Source: Pleurostoma richardsiae
Lineage: Eukaryota; Ascomycota; Sordariomycetes; Calosphaeriales; Pleurostomataceae
Assembly (NCBI GenBank): GCA_030052745.1
Contig: JANBVO010000009.1
Coordinates: 496,001-560,000, forward strand
Reading direction: 5' to 3'
Length of the DNA stretch: 64,000 bases
Of this stretch, positions 1-11,131 are shown in pieces. Within the stretch, counting starts at the first letter, position 1. Every line of letters begins with the position of its first letter. The notes beneath the pieces were generated by a model, which did no database searches, had not been told where the DNA came from, and saw only the letters and a list, made by a program, of their open reading frames with translations. The translations under genes and the position numbers were made by a program.

Positions 1-922
1 GAAGTATACTACAGGATATTGAGTATAGTTGGCTGAGGCCCCTTGCCGACGTAGGACGCTGCTCGGGGAGCTGGCTCGTGAATACCTGTATCTCTCCTGA
101 TTAACTGATTCCTCAGCACTCCTTTCCCGACCACGGGATAGAGACGGTGTCGCCAAGACATGCCGTCCCCGGATATGGCCAGAAGGACTCGGTTCTCGGC
201 ACGGCTCTGCTGTTTAGAAGTTGTCATTCGTTGCCGGGTCTTAATTGGCGGGGACGATAGGTCGTATCGCTCACGCATGCTGCTTCGATGAAGGTGGACG
301 GCAGATATCTAGGGCGGCTAGCAGAGTGCATGCCAACATGCCGATACCCCTTTGCCACGACCTAACCACCGTTAGGTTGTTCGTATGAGCTGGAAAAGGC
401 CGGCTCGAGCTGTCAAGCGGGCTAATATATGTAGACAGGACGGTGAAGTCACTACCAGGTAGTCCTCGGACTTTCGGAGAGGCAGACCACCATAACCCAT
501 GAACGCGAGTGACCTTCGACACAGCCGTGACTGGAATTGTCACGATCAAGGATGGACAGGAACTGCAGAGAACGCACACAAGTAAAATCCCGATGCTTCT
601 AAGGCAATTCTCTTGTAGGTTCGTCAGTGCGTACGACTATTGTCCTCCACAGCGGTACACGTAGGCCAGCAATATTCAAAACGCTCTCTTCAGCTCAACC
701 AAATGCAAGCTCCCCTGCCCAAGCTATTCCTTCGTCCTCCACGGTAGTATGTCTCGAGTCTCGCGACGCCTCGACACGTATACAATCGGGTTGGCCATCT
801 TCCGAAGATGCCGGGCGCAACGACCCGAAACCGCCGCTTCTACCATTTCTATCCCAAGCACGCTGGTTCATCATGAACTAGTAAGGTGAAAGTTCCCGCC
901 CCCAGAGACTCCCTGCCCCGCC
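1..922. other. Left-edge non-coding stretch
   Basis: No reading frame here looks like a protein: the open frames are under 110 codons, overlap on both strands and hold no recognisable motif. The right part is presumably the 3' untranslated and downstream region of the copper chaperone gene that ends at 923. Confidence 0.5.
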
Positions 923-1280
923 TCATGCGGCGGCGTTCTCGAGCTCCACGCTCTTCTGCACGCCGTCGGCCTCGCCGCTGTTGACCTTCTTGCCGGTCTT
1001 GGCGATGGTCTGCAGGACCTTCTCGTAGCTCAGGCCCGGCTCGGCGACGACAGTGGCGGACTGGTTGTCAAGGGAGACCTCGTAGCTCTTGACGCCTGTA
1101 GTGTCTCGCGCGTCAGCATTTCCTTGCCTCTATCGTAGTGGCAGACAGAGCAGAGAGGGGAAAGAGGAGGGGAAGAGGCGACGCACCATCGAGTCTCTTG
1201 AGCACGCGGTCGACGGCGCCGGAGCAGCCGCTGCAGCTCATGCTGACGTTGAACTTGTAGGTGTGCGCGTCGTCGGCCAT
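923..1280 (-). CDS. ATX1: Copper metallochaperone, Atx1 family
   Basis: Cytosolic Cu(I) chaperone that in yeast hands copper to the Golgi P-type ATPase Ccc2 for loading of secreted multicopper oxidases. I read two exons, 1187-1280 and 923-1095, with a 91 bp intron (GTGCGT...CTACAG) that splits a Gly codon; the joined product is 88 aa. The heavy-metal-associated fold covers nearly the whole protein. The metal site is Met14-x-Cys16-x-x-Cys19 in the stretch NVSMSCSGCSGAVDRVLKRL, and the conserved C-terminal KTGK lysine patch, thought to dock on the ATPase, is also present. Length fits the family (yeast Atx1 is 73 aa). The ATG at 1280 is chosen because the Atx1 N-terminus begins just before the first beta strand. 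The open frame upstream of it runs into the leader and has no homology feel. Confidence 0.95.
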
Positions 1281-2372
1281 TGTGAACTGGTAGGTTTGCC
1301 TGTGTGCGTGTTGTTGAGAGGAGGGATTCAAGTCGACTTGAGAGCCGGCTTGTTGGTGTTGACGGCGGGGGAAGTGTGGGGTTGCTGTGGTTGCTAATGA
1401 TAGCTTTAGTCGGCCAAGGAATGCTAGATCAAGGCGCAGAGGACGTTGACTCTTAAGGACTTTTGTCAGAATGAGGGCCGTCGGTTGATTTATATAATCC
1501 TGCCTAGACACAAGGGGGGAGGGAGGAAAGGACAAACAGACTCGAGACGGCGAAACTGACACATTTCCCCAGCCATATTATTAATCCCGTCTCGCACGCC
1601 CGCCGCCGCCGCCGCCGCCGCACAAATCGCTCGCGGAGACTAGCTCTGTCGCAGGAGGCCTTACGTGCTTTTGGCTGCCCTGGCATCTCAGCCTGTCTTA
1701 GTCTTACCGGCGTGGATTACACCATCAGGGGGCGCCCCCGATCGGACGCCCGACGGGGGTAAGACAGTGGTGACATGGGAGCCGAAACCGATTGGTCCTG
1801 TAATGGTCCGCTGCCGCAAAGCCTCCCTGTGTAGCAAGCGAAACAGCCGTCTACTCTAAAACTTGCTCAAGAAGTGAAACAGCAGGCGGGTGCACGGGGG
1901 GCTTGTTCTTCTCTCGGAAGTCAATTCGCAGGCGACGTCAAATGTTGTCGAAACGGGCGGTTAGATGGCAGAATAGGTACCTCTTTGGCCACATATGGTA
2001 CCTATGCTATCTCAACTCTCGAGCCTCCGCACGATCTCTACCCTCTGTCTACGGCTACTAAAAGACAGCTGCTGGCCAGTCTAATCAGTGTGCCGACTTG
2101 AGCACCTTTATAGTGGACTTGTAGCTACGTATAGCCTCCGCTAAGCTGCCGTCATGATGTGATGTGATGTGCAAGGCTATTAGCTATGCTGATCTGAGGT
2201 GAGTTCGTGTGGTTTGCACGCATTCCATGCCGCTTCCACTACGGCTCTTCCCGCAAACACCTGCCGTTCTGCCGGTCCTCAGCGTTGCTTTAACCCTCTT
2301 CAACGCCCTACCAACCGCTAAGCAAATAGGAGTTACACTGGCAGCTTCCGTTATTCATAGCCGACGGCGCGG
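1281..2372. other. Intergenic: ATX1 promoter and downstream region of the Rqc1-like gene
   Basis: Contains the ATX1 leader and promoter, with a GCC triplet run at 1598-1621. It also has two TACC/GGTA-type motifs near 1976-2005. Open frames on both strands are short and not protein-like. Confidence 0.5.
1598..1621. repeat. GCC triplet microsatellite
   Basis: About eight GCC units lie roughly 320 bp upstream of the ATX1 start codon. They are not in a supported coding frame, so this is a promoter-region microsatellite. Confidence 0.8.
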
Positions 2373-4666
2373 TTATGCACTATCCCTCTCCTCGGCATTA
2401 CCAGCTGGGCGCAGAGGAGGCAGGTCATGGTTGCTGTCCGCCTCGCTGTGCCCGTCGTCGTCGGTAAGCGGCTCCAGGGGAGGCAAGTCCGCGTCGTCGC
2501 TGACGTACTCCTGGTCGTCCTCGTCTTCCATCCAGACGTTGCCGCCCTGCTCCCCGCCTTGCGGGTCCTCCCAAGGCGGGGCTGCCGTGCCGCGCAGGGG
2601 CCGGAAGATGTCGAAGATCCTCTGCAAGAAGCCATGCACCTCCTCGGGCTCCCCGTCCGAGGAGTCCCGGCTAGATGGCTCGGTGAGGTCCTCGTCTTCC
2701 ACGCCAGGCTCGCCGTCGAAGCCGTGCTGGTCCAGGTCGCGAAGGTCGACTCCCCTCCTTCGGAGTTCATCTGCTGCTCTGTTCATCCGCACCTGTACCC
2801 GCGTCGGCGCCCCCTCGAACATCAAGTTCCCTGGCGCTTCCCACGGCAGCATCTGTATGTCGCTCGAGAACACGTTGTCCTCCTTGGCCGGCGGCAACGG
2901 GTCGAAGTCAAAGTTGGGCGTCGCGTGCAGCATCTTGCGCGGCACTTTCGCCATCAGGCTTGGCGTATTGTCCAGGTAGACGAATCGCGTGATGCTGAGG
3001 GGCACGGGCGTCGCATTCGGAAGGATGTCGAGATTCACCTTGTACGCCATGCTGCCAGCCTCCTTGAGAAAGTCGGTGGCCTGCGCGTTGCTCCAGAGAT
3101 CCTTCGCGGTGTGCAGGTACAGCTCCGTGTAAAGTTCCTCATCTGCCGTGCGGGGCTGGACGCCCCAGACGGCCCGAGGCGTGTCGATGCCCAGCGCGCT
3201 GCAGATAGCACCATACAGCCATGGCATCTCCTGCATCCCCTTAACCAGGTCGGCGATCGCCCCTGCATAGTCTTCCAGCTGCAACTTCGCTAGGACGACT
3301 GTCTGCCGATAGTAGGCCGCCATAGGGTTGTCCCACTCGCTGAAGTACTCGGATTTGCAGAGGTCGATGAACCACCGCGCTTGCCGCGCACGTATCGCCA
3401 GGACATGAGTATAGTTCAGGAAGCCGTAGGGGTCCTCGGGGGCAAGGCTGATAAAGAGCTTCGTCCACTCAAGGGCAGTCCGATAGGTGCCCTTCTGAAG
3501 CAGGTTCTTAATGTAGTTGTAGCCGGCGAGCCAGAACTGGCGATTCTCCGGTCGGCGGAAGTTCAGGCGTGCCTTGCCCTGTTCTATACTCTTCCTGAAT
3601 GACGAGAGGGTGACCCTTCCCAGTGTGAATAGTGCCCGCTCGCAGAGGTCACTGGATAGCGCATTATTCTGATCTTGCTTTGCGACTTTGCTCACTTGGA
3701 TGAGCGTCGAGACATGGTATGCTGAGAAGCCAATGTCAGACAGACACAGAGGGAGACACAGAGGGAACGGAGAGAGGAGGGATACTCACGGTTATCATAT
3801 AGGAAATAGACCAGCTGCATGGGGTCATGCATCTGAACGTAAGCGAAGAATTTCCCTTCCAAGTTGTCGTAGGCCTTGTCATGGCAGAACCTGTACTCCT
3901 CGATGTCACCTCTATCTCCTTGTACCGGCTCCATCGTCAACCCTTCAGCAGAAGCCTTTGGCCAGTTTTCCTTCCCTTGGATGAAGGGATTTCGCCTCAG
4001 CAAGACTTCGGATATCTTCTGGCCCGGCCGTCCTCGAAGGAAGGTCTCGAGGTCGACGTTCTGTGGCACTTGGCGTTGCCGGCGCCGACCCTGTTGAGCC
4101 TCGGCGTCATCCTCCACACGCGCTGCCTCAATTGTCTCCCGTCCGAATAGAGCGCGCATCTCGTTCACTACCTTGAGATGGTGCGTATTGACACTCAGCA
4201 GGCGCGATAGCTCCTCCGAGTACGCTCTCGACTGTTGTGGCTGCTGCTCGGCGGACGTCGGCTCCGAAGAAGGAGCCACGTTGAGTTCCTTCAAAGCCAG
4301 GTCGATTTCATCGAGCCCATCTTGGGAAATCGCCTGCTTGGGCTCCTCGGCTGCCACGTTTGGCTCAGACTTCTTTCCCTTCTTTTTCTTTTTCGACTTT
4401 TTGCTCTTCTTCGGGGGTGTCGCTATCGCGATAACGGCGGGCTTCGGGGCAACATCCGGCGTATTCTGACTCTGATCGTCCTCATCATCTTCGTCGTCGT
4501 CGTTTCCGTCGTCGCCTCCTAGGGCTGCAAAGGCGGAAAAGGTGCTAGGGCGGGGCTTTGCGGGCGATGGCTCGTCTTCGGAGTCTTCGTCCTCTCGTGC
4601 GCCTTCTGCTTGCAGACTGAGGAGGTCCTGCTGCTTGCGCAGCTTTCGAAGTTGCCTACTTGACAT
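2373..4666 (-). CDS. RQC1: Rqc1/TCF25-family ribosome quality control protein
   Basis: The family (yeast Rqc1, human TCF25/Nulp1) works in the ribosome-associated quality control complex with the ligase Ltn1/listerin, handling nascent chains on stalled 60S subunits. Two exons, 3790-4666 and 2373-3721, are separated by a 68 bp intron (GTGAGT...TTCTCAG); the product is 741 aa. The junction recreates the family signature NPYHVSTLIQVSKVAKQ, which strongly supports the splice. The N-terminus (MSSRQLRKLRKQQ) is followed by acidic Asp/Glu runs and a Lys-rich run (KKSKKSKKKKKGKK), as usual for this family. Helical-repeat TCF25 sequence fills about residues 290-600, with an acidic C-terminal tail after that. 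Start chosen at the only ATG that keeps the conserved N-terminus. Single-copy housekeeping gene; no oddities beyond low complexity. Confidence 0.93.
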
Positions 4667-5609
4667 GGTGGCAGAGACGGCTGCCGATAGTCAAGCAGGA
4701 ATGACCGCCAAAGCGAAACGTCGTGAAGATGGGTGCAGGTAGAGGAGGCAACTGTCTCGAGGTGTCTTTCGACGTTTATTAGTGGGGTCTTTTGTCACCT
4801 TTTTGATGCTGTCATCGGCAACTGATAACGGGCACGTGGCGATAAGAAATCGGCGTTATTGAGCTGGACGTGATTATGAAGTGAATTCGACCACCTGCCA
4901 ACGTCAGATCCAGCTTGCATGTGCTTGCTTGCCTTCTGTTGCTTCCAGTGATGCATCGGGATGTTTATTATTTCTTTACTTTCATTCAATTTGTTACTCT
5001 CCATCGAATGTCTACAGCTACAGTTCAATAGTCTCTCACGGCGACACCGCAATGATACCTCCTGCTTTCACGATCCGAGTTCTAGATCACCGCTCGGGCT
5101 TAACGTCACTGCTGAACGAAGACATTGATGCTGAGGAAGTGGAGTCGCCAGAATCCCCTTCAAGCCCCAAGCTGCAGTGGCAGCCATCTGCCAGGCGGTC
5201 CTTGACCATGATGATTTCTCGCATGCCTTCGAAGAATGGCAAAGATACAAGCCGCTGAAAGTTCAGCACTTCGAGCATATTCAGTATGATTGGTGTGGTT
5301 ACAGACCATCGACAGGGGGCCGTGCAGATGGCGTTCGCTAGTTCCAGCATTGCTGGCTTTCTTTTTCCAGGCGCTGCAGCCAGACCGCCGTCCTGTGCTA
5401 GGCTCTTTGAAAAAAAGCCTGATGAGGCTGAGACTTTATCGAGGGAGCACGGTCCAGAAGGCCGCCCGGAGGGGCCCTCAGCGCGGCCCTGAAGGGGAGG
5501 GAGGCCTTCAAAAGGACAAGGGCCCTGTTACGGCATAAAGCTATGCCCCTCCTAAGCTTCTACGTCGCGTACCTCCCTATTATTCCTATGTCAACCGTCT
5601 CCTCCAACA
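4667..5609. other. Intergenic between divergent genes, holding a possible gene fragment
   Basis: Shared upstream region of the Rqc1-like gene (minus) and the membrane protein gene (plus). It contains the protein-like fragment listed at 5052-5341. A GC-rich, purine-biased and self-complementary stretch lies at about 5450-5530. Confidence 0.5.
5052..5341 (+). pseudogene. Possible decayed host gene fragment, family unknown
   Basis: Two overlapping plus-strand frames look more like protein than their surroundings. The first opens at ATG 5052 and is acidic in its middle (NEDIDAEEVE). The second is open from 5135 to a stop at 5339-5341. It has an aromatic, charged, hydrophilic make-up typical of real coding sequence (for example FSHAFEEWQRYKPL and HFEHIQYDWCGYR). 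The frames are offset, no splice pair joins them cleanly, and neither continues beyond this segment. I do not recognise the family. It could be a relic of a duplicated gene, or chance. Confidence 0.25.
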
Positions 5610-7474
5610 ATGACCATCCAGAGACAACAGCTTCACGATGATGATGACTCGACTAAACGGTGGTGTCGGTCTGGCCTTATCGTCAGCTGGGTTGTAGGCA
5701 CCGGATGTATCGTAGCTGGGGGAATCTGTCTATATCGAGAAATTCGCGACAATGATGCCGTCTCATTTATCCTTCCTACAACCTGGAGGGAGTTGCTTCC
5801 CCTCCTGCTGAATATTGTCGGTGAGTCTCCTCGCACAGCCTGGTCACCTCATCTCGAACGGACACCACTTCCTCATGTCTGCCCAGTAAGCTCGCTGCGA
5901 CGGCCTAACCTCCGTGACATACAGTGACACTTCTAAATGACTCTATGGGATACATCCACAATTGTTCCCTGCGATGGTCTCTACAGCGGGAAGGAAAACT
6001 CGATTTCAATTCCAACCTCCGTCTTTTGACGAGCTCTAAGTACAGCAAACCGAACGCCTGGTACTCCAACGCCCTCTACCTTGCCGGAATCGTCCTCTCA
6101 TACTCGTCCACGTCATTGATATTTTTGAGCCTCAACACCCACCTTGCCCAGGTTCTTGATTTCAATTACGGGAGAGAAGGGATGGGCGAGAACGAGATCC
6201 ATGTCAACGCTATCGCTCTCCTGACCTTTGGCTTAGGATTGCTCGCACAAGCCCTTATCACAACCTGGGCCTTCATGAGGACAGACATACCGACGTGGAG
6301 CTCGAACCCCCTCGATGTGGTCAAGGAATGCATGGACGACAACCAAGGCCATCGCGTCACCCACCAACTGGGGCGATGCATGATGAGTGTTCACCAGTTT
6401 AAAGATGCGACTCAGAACTGCAGGCCTCGGTCTCCGCAGCGGCCGTTGATAAAAGCGCACCATTCTGTTCGATGGGTCTTCGCGCTGCTGTGGATTCTGC
6501 CCCCATTGGGTGGCCTCTGGGGAGGCACGGTACTGGCGCTTCTCTACAAGGGCGACAAAAACGGGGTTCTTGGCCGCTCCTGGGATCTTCTGCCCAGCTT
6601 TACAGGGTCTACGGATTTCGAGTGCAGCGCATACCAGTGCACTGATGGAACATCCATCCTGAACGTAGGCTGGACCGCGTACAGCGGCATCCTCCAGACT
6701 ATCGGATCATTGTTCCTTATCACCGGATTCCAGTCCGTCGTCACTCTGTCGCTGCACTGCGCCGAGCTCATCGTCAACCTTTCGCGTGATGAAGGTGTGT
6801 ACCGGAAGCTCATTGGACCTCGTGGCACCAACGGCCACTACAACTCAATCATAGCGGCTTGCACCAGTTGGCAGACGATCTTCCTCTTTGCCTTCAAGGC
6901 CGGTGTACACTGGATGTTTGGTCTGGCTATCAATGTGTCCTTCAAGCTTGGTGTCAACATGTACCCGCCACAAATATTCTATTTCACAGGCTTCTCGCTG
7001 GTGGCAGCCGTGTTCTGCACCTACCTATCCTGCCGTCGGTCCTCAGGGTACCTGCCTTCCTCGTTCGGGCACATCCAGACGATTGCAAACATCATCGATG
7101 AGTGGGCCGATTCCGGTTGCATGTACTGGGGCCACAAGGCCGACGGCCGATTCCCGGGCGACCCGTCGTATGCCGGAACCAGTACACGCCGCCTGCCACC
7201 GCCGTTTCCGAACCGGTTCTATGGCGGCCGCGGGATTGTCAGCCCGGAGGAGCTGGCGTACAACCTTGGGTTGCAGGTCGGGCAGAATCAGAACCGGCTG
7301 AGTGTCGGCAGTGACAGCAGGGGGGAAAGGCCTTCGCCGCCGCCGCCATATGAGCAGGCGAACCCGGTTTCGATGTCTTCGTCGCAGCACTCGTGGTCGA
7401 GGCCGAGTAATGGGAGCCTGAACAGCAACTATAGCTACCAGAGCCAGGTACCCTTGATGTACAATAGATATTAG
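5610..7474 (+). CDS. Uncharacterised fungal multi-pass membrane protein
   Basis: Two exons, 5610-5820 and 5925-7474, with a 104 bp intron (GTGAGT...ATACAG) interrupting a Val codon; product 586 aa. Several hydrophobic segments can be seen. One is near residues 20-41 (GLIVSWVVGTGCIVAGGICL), another near residue 110, and further ones lie around the LLTFGLGLLAQALITTWAF stretch and between about residues 230 and 430. The stretch after the splice (GYIHNCSLRWSLQREGKL) resembles a conserved segment of hypothetical membrane proteins found across filamentous ascomycetes. That is my recollection of the family, not a search result. The C-terminal 120 residues are Pro/Ser/Asn-rich and probably cytosolic. 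No catalytic motif is visible and I assign no function. The start is the first ATG in frame ahead of the first hydrophobic segment. Confidence 0.85.
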
Positions 7475-8220
7475 CGGCAAGCAGCAGCATGGGGTTTCTA
7501 GAACTGCCTTAGAACATGATTGTACGTGCTTATGTCCACGTCTCTCATCTTGCAGAAGACATCTATGAAGCCTGTGAATTGCAAGCATAAAGGCTTAACG
7601 CGCGCTCACAATGGAGCCTAGAAGTTCCTGGTCGACGACTAATGTCTGGAGTCCCCAAGTCACCCGCTCCCTTCCTATCAGCATGGTGGAGGTCACATGT
7701 GCAGTCTGTACCTTAGGTACCTAGGTATCATGTGCTCGGCTACGCGTGTACCTTCTCTTTCCATTCACCTTACGCGTTTGAACCGTGATTTCTCGATGCA
7801 TCCCCTTCGACAGAAACTTTCACAATTGTTAACAGGCCAAGACCGAACACACAATAGGCACTCTGGACTGGCCATTTAAATCACTTCGGCACAGCCACTA
7901 CTACGCTCGGAGGCTGTGGCTGCGCAGGTGTGGCGGCTCCTTACCTAGACCAGCTAGTCTCGTTCCGGGTTTTGTCTCTCAGCCTCTTCTTTTCCACACG
8001 ATCCACTCCACACAAACTTTCTCAGCTCCAGCCCTCACCTTCTCTCCCTCCTCCTTCCCCGCGACACGTCAATCCTCATTCCGAAAACCATAAAATACCA
8101 CTCTATTCCTCACTCTGTCACCACTATCTCTTCCACTCTGTGAATCTCCCCTCTTCTGAGAGTTCCTTCGTCGACAGAGCTTTGCGCGTGTGCTGAATAC
8201 GGCCACGGTTCAGTTCGCAA
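7475..8220. other. Intergenic, with the SCD6 promoter and CT-rich leader
   Basis: The right half (about 7960-8200) is strongly C/T-rich on the coding strand, as is common just upstream of fungal start codons. A palindromic TACCTTAGGTACCTAGGTA block lies at 7709-7727. No gene seen. Confidence 0.6.
7709..7727. repeat. Palindromic TACC/GGTA motif block
   Basis: Overlapping self-complementary TACCTTAGGTA and TACCTAGGTA units. The same kind of motif recurs at other intergenic sites in this window, notably 37981-38017. Confidence 0.6.
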
Positions 8221-10198
8221 ATGTCGGAGTTCCTAGGGTAGGTCGGCGGCTGCCTCCAGAAAGCTGCGTGCGAGTTCTTGGTGCGCCTGCTGACGCCTCT
8301 TCTCTACAGAGCGAAGATCTCGCTCATCTCAAAGAGCGACATTCGGTGCGTTCCTACGATTGCTTACCGGGCTTGTCACGCCGCCTCACTGACAACGTGG
8401 TCAGATATGTTGGTACCCTCCACGAGATCAACTCGAGCGACTCGACCGTCTCGCTCGAAAATGTGAAGTCTTTCGGTACCGAAGGTCGTAAGGCCGATCC
8501 TTCTGAGGAAGTTGGCCCGTCAGACCAGTCTTATGAGTACATTGTCTTTCGTGGCAGCGACGTCAAGGATCTTCGGATTGAAGAAACCCCGGGCGCGGTG
8601 AAGGAGAACAACCCTCCCGTCCCTAATGATCCTGCAATTGTCGGGGTAAGTCTTCCCTTAAGCCTTTCTTTTTCTCCGGCTTTATGGCCACTTCATATGA
8701 TGAATCATCCCGGATGTAAAAACTATTGCTGTCTGAAAGCGCAAACAAAACAATGTTGATATTTCCGTTGCCTTCCTTCTGATACAATCCCCTCTTACCA
8801 CTTGTCTGCCCAAGCTATAGCTATGGTCTTTGCTAATCTGGTGTTGGCCAGGCTCGTCCTCATCCTGGAAAGGTGCCAGGAGGTGCTCCTCCCGCGGGAC
8901 CTCCTGGTGGCCCTGGTTTTCCTGCAAACAACATGTATTTCCCTCCTCCGCAGCAGATGCCTTGGGGTCGCGGCGGCCCACCTCCTCCAGGACCAGGTGG
9001 TTTTGGGGGAATGCCAGGCTATCCCCCTCCGCCTGGGTGGTTCCCTCCTAACCAAGGCTTCCCGCCCAACGGACCAGGCCCTTGGAACCAGTACCCGTAC
9101 CCCCCCGGCCCTCCGGTACCCCTTGGCCCACAAGCACAGGGCGGTAGGGGCGGACCAGGTGGTCCTCCGGCTCCCGGCCAGGAGCTGAAGCCGGCACCAA
9201 TTGGTCATGGTCCCGCTGCAGAGGCACAGAGGGCCGCAGCTCAGGCGACATCTGAGCCCAAAGCCGTCACCAAGACGCCCGTTCAACCTACCACCTCGAG
9301 CGTCCCCACTCCTCCTGTGGAATCTAAGCCGACTGTTGAGGAGGTGAAGGCTACTGCGGCTTCTCTGGAGACCAATGGCAAGTTGCCTACCACTCAAGGA
9401 CCTCCCAAGTCGGTTCCTACAGGACCGCGGAACCTTTCTCGGATCACTCCTGCTGTGCCCCTGCCGACTGCTCTTACCGAAAAAGTCGCGCAACACTCGG
9501 CAACCGCCGTCAAGGCTGCCAGCGAGTCAAATCGTGCTGCTACTGCTGCTGCCCTCCGCGATGCCACCCAGGCTGCCAAGGCTGCTGTTGCCGTAGCGAT
9601 GGCGAATTTGGAAGCTGGCGGAGCCGGTCAGCCTGTTCCTCAGTCCAACGGCAACACGGTGGACAATCTGACCAAGAGGGTCAACGAGATGAGAGTCAAT
9701 GCCGCAAGAACCGGGACGACGCCCAACCGTGGCCGTGGCCGGGGTGGCCGGCCTACGAAGATCGAGGTTCCCGATGCGGATTTCGATTTCGCGTCCTCAA
9801 ATGCCAAGTTCAATAAGCAGGATGTGGTTAAGGAGGCTATTGCCGGCGGTTCACCACTGGGTGAAAGCGTTCCCTCCGCCCCCGAGGAAGATATCCCGGA
9901 GCCCGAAGCTTCTAGCAATCCCCAGGCGTACAACAAGTCGAAGTCATTCTTCGACAATATCTCCAGCGAGGCCAAGGAGCGCCTCGAGAACGGCGGCCAG
10001 AAGCCGGGCGGTCGAGAATGGCGCGGCGAAGAGCAGCGGAAGAATATGGAGACATTCGGCCAGGGAAGTGTCGACGGTGGTTTCCATCGTGGATACCGTG
10101 GACGAGGCCGGGGTCGTGGCTTCCGTGGCCGTGGTGGCGGAAGAGGCGGCCGAGGCGCGTACCGAGGCCGGAGCGACACTACGGTTCCTTCTCAGTAG
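8221..10198 (+). CDS. SCD6: Scd6/Sum2 (LSM14) RNA-granule translational repressor
   Basis: Cytoplasmic mRNP protein of P-bodies; family members bind eIF4G or the Dhh1 helicase and repress translation or promote decapping. Four exons: 8221-8237, 8310-8345, 8405-8645 and 8852-10198, product 546 aa. The first exon is only 17 bp and the second only 36 bp, but joining them restores the conserved Lsm start (MSEFLGAKISLISKSDIR then YVGTLHEINSSDSTVSLENV). After a Pro/Gly-rich linker come the FDF box (PDADFDFASSNAKFNK), the FFD-type box (YNKSKSFFDNISSEAKER) and the TFG-type box (REWRGEEQRKNMETFGQG). A C-terminal RGG/RGRG tail for RNA binding follows. The domain order is exactly that of the family. The intron before the last exon is 206 bp, the longest I called. 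Confidence 0.94.
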
Positions 10199-11131
10199 GA
10201 CGGGTGACACTCCTCATATCTTTGATATCTTTATCCTCGCGGCGTTGGTTTTGCGGCACCGGTGTTTGTTTTGAGCCCCCCTAAATGCCGAAAACGAAAT
10301 GGACGATTATGCGAGGAGTCTACGACACGACCTGGAGTCAACCATCTGCTGCGACTGGCCTTCTCTCTTTCAACTCTGTACGATCTGGCTGTATCATACG
10401 GCCCATCATGTGGTCTATTCTATTGGGTGTCTCAAAATGGGACACTAAGCAGTCAGCCATGCGGCTGTGAATGGCGTGGCGAACATTGCTTTTTAATTGG
10501 AACGGACACCGGTGCCTCCTGGAATGCGGGGGAGGCCATGACCTGCTGGGAGCAGGACGAGGGTTGGAGTTTACCAACGGCTGTGATACGAGCTCGGTTG
10601 GTGTGGATCCGGGCCGCGGGAAAGGGTGTTGCACGAGCGATTGATGCATGGAGTCTACACGTCAACTGCATGGCACTGGGGACAAAACAGGGGAGGGCTT
10701 GGATTTCCGGCGGTTTGATCTGCCGAGTCTTGCGATTGCGGATGGATCAAGTGCCCAAAAGAAAAGTGCAACTCAACCGTGATGGCAAGCCTGGTGTTGG
10801 TGTGTTGCAGGACATTAATACATAGCATCCAGTCTAGAGTCACACTGGAGGTGCTCCCTGCTGTGCAACAATCAACATCATTTCTTGCCAGTCCTTGCCT
10901 TACGTTTCCGTCAGACATCGTGACACAAACATAATCGGCTCAAACGTGGTGGGAGAACAGGAAGCCTTGACATCAAGCCACCAGGAAGGTATCCTCAAGC
11001 AAGTCATGATTAGATACTACTCAGCAAAAGTAGTGCGACCGGCATGCAGTCCTATAGCACAGGGTATCAATGGATTATCGGCGTATATACTATACACAGA
11101 CTCTGGCTCTCCCTTCCGTTCGTGCAACCCG
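10199..11131. other. Intergenic between convergent 3' ends
   Basis: Lies between the SCD6 stop (plus) and the BCD1 stop (minus). Overlapping ORFs here (for example about 187 codons from 10262) have no protein-like features and probably sit in untranslated sequence. Confidence 0.5.

Noticed and set aside
10262-10825. 187-codon plus-strand ORF after SCD6
   Set aside because: No conserved feature, no leader-like sequence, and it lies in the 3' region of SCD6.
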